From Dolichospermum sp. DET69 (GTDB lineage Bacteria; Cyanobacteriota; Cyanobacteriia; Cyanobacteriales; Nostocaceae): a DNA stretch of 64,000 bases. Under the pieces are notes generated by a model, which was given only the letters and a program-made list of their open reading frames with translations, did not search any database and was not told the origin of the DNA. The translations under genes and the position numbers were made by a program. Each line of letters begins with the position of its first letter. The stretch's first letter is position 1. The stretch covers positions 164,501 to 228,500 of the forward strand of contig CP070233.1 in the NCBI GenBank assembly GCA_017355425.1, given 5' to 3'. This document shows positions 63,333 through 64,000 of this stretch, piece by piece.

Positions 63333-64000
<668 letters not shown>

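Overview
The window comes from a nitrogen-fixing, heterocyst-forming cyanobacterium (order Nostocales). It is AT-rich, carries many GCGATCGC (HIP1) octamers, short tandem heptamer repeats (STRR) and miniature inverted-repeat elements, and holds the hyp, hup and nif clusters within 64 kb. The nifD gene is split by a DNA element that carries a XisA-type recombinase, which is diagnostic of heterocyst formers. The genus cannot be fixed from sequence alone; an Anabaena/Dolichospermum/Aphanizomenon/Raphidiopsis-like genome fits.

Layout: 1-4810, hydrogenase maturation genes hypF (3' end), hypC, hypD, hypE, hypA and hypB, with a hicBA cassette between hypE and hypA that two miniature elements have broken. 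4.9-17.9 kb, an accessory stretch with toxin-antitoxin pairs, a small HTH protein behind an iteron-like control region, a methyltransferase, a flavin monooxygenase, cysK and a large single-chain restriction-modification enzyme. 18.4-26.6 kb, a NifU-Rieske protein, two small membrane proteins, a TPR protein, mobA, a nitrate-reductase-associated protein, and the uptake hydrogenase hupS-hupL (hupL is uninterrupted). 27-37.6 kb, a second accessory stretch: Ser/Thr kinase-GUN4, LRAT remnant, SET protein, hupW, several intact and decaying TA modules, a second HTH gene divergent from a GUN4 membrane protein, and a 167-nt highly structured non-coding segment. 37.8-46.9 kb, on the minus strand and listed in transcription order: nifK, nifE, nifN, nifX, two NifX-associated genes, nifW, hesA, hesB, fdxH, feoA. 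47.0-61.8 kb, the nifD interruption element (about 14.8 kb) with xisA, five Uma2 genes, an RTX esterase, a cyclophilin, a DUF433/DUF5615 pair, an EcsC-like protein and an HNH nuclease. 61.8-63.8 kb, the 5' part of nifD and the 3' half of nifH. NifH is itself cut in mid-gene, and a divergent gene at the right edge begins like XisA/XisC. A second excision element therefore interrupts nifH and runs out of the window.

How the genes work together: nitrogenase (NifHDK plus the cofactor factors NifE/N/X and FdxH) fixes N2 and releases H2. HupSL recycles that H2, HypABCDEF builds its NiFe(CN)2CO centre and HupW trims HupL. As read here neither nifH nor nifD encodes a full protein, so this is the vegetative-cell arrangement and both elements must be excised in heterocysts.

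Most interesting signals: (1) the nifH interruption with its own recombinase; (2) an unusually short 7-bp identity at the two nifD element junctions; (3) a triplicated control region of five 10-bp repeats in front of a small HTH gene, once divergent from a GUN4 membrane protein; (4) TWA-targeting miniature elements that supply stop codons and disrupt hicBA; (5) a nested multi-stem RNA-like sequence at 31.8-32.0 kb; (6) three TA genes each killed by one nonsense codon.
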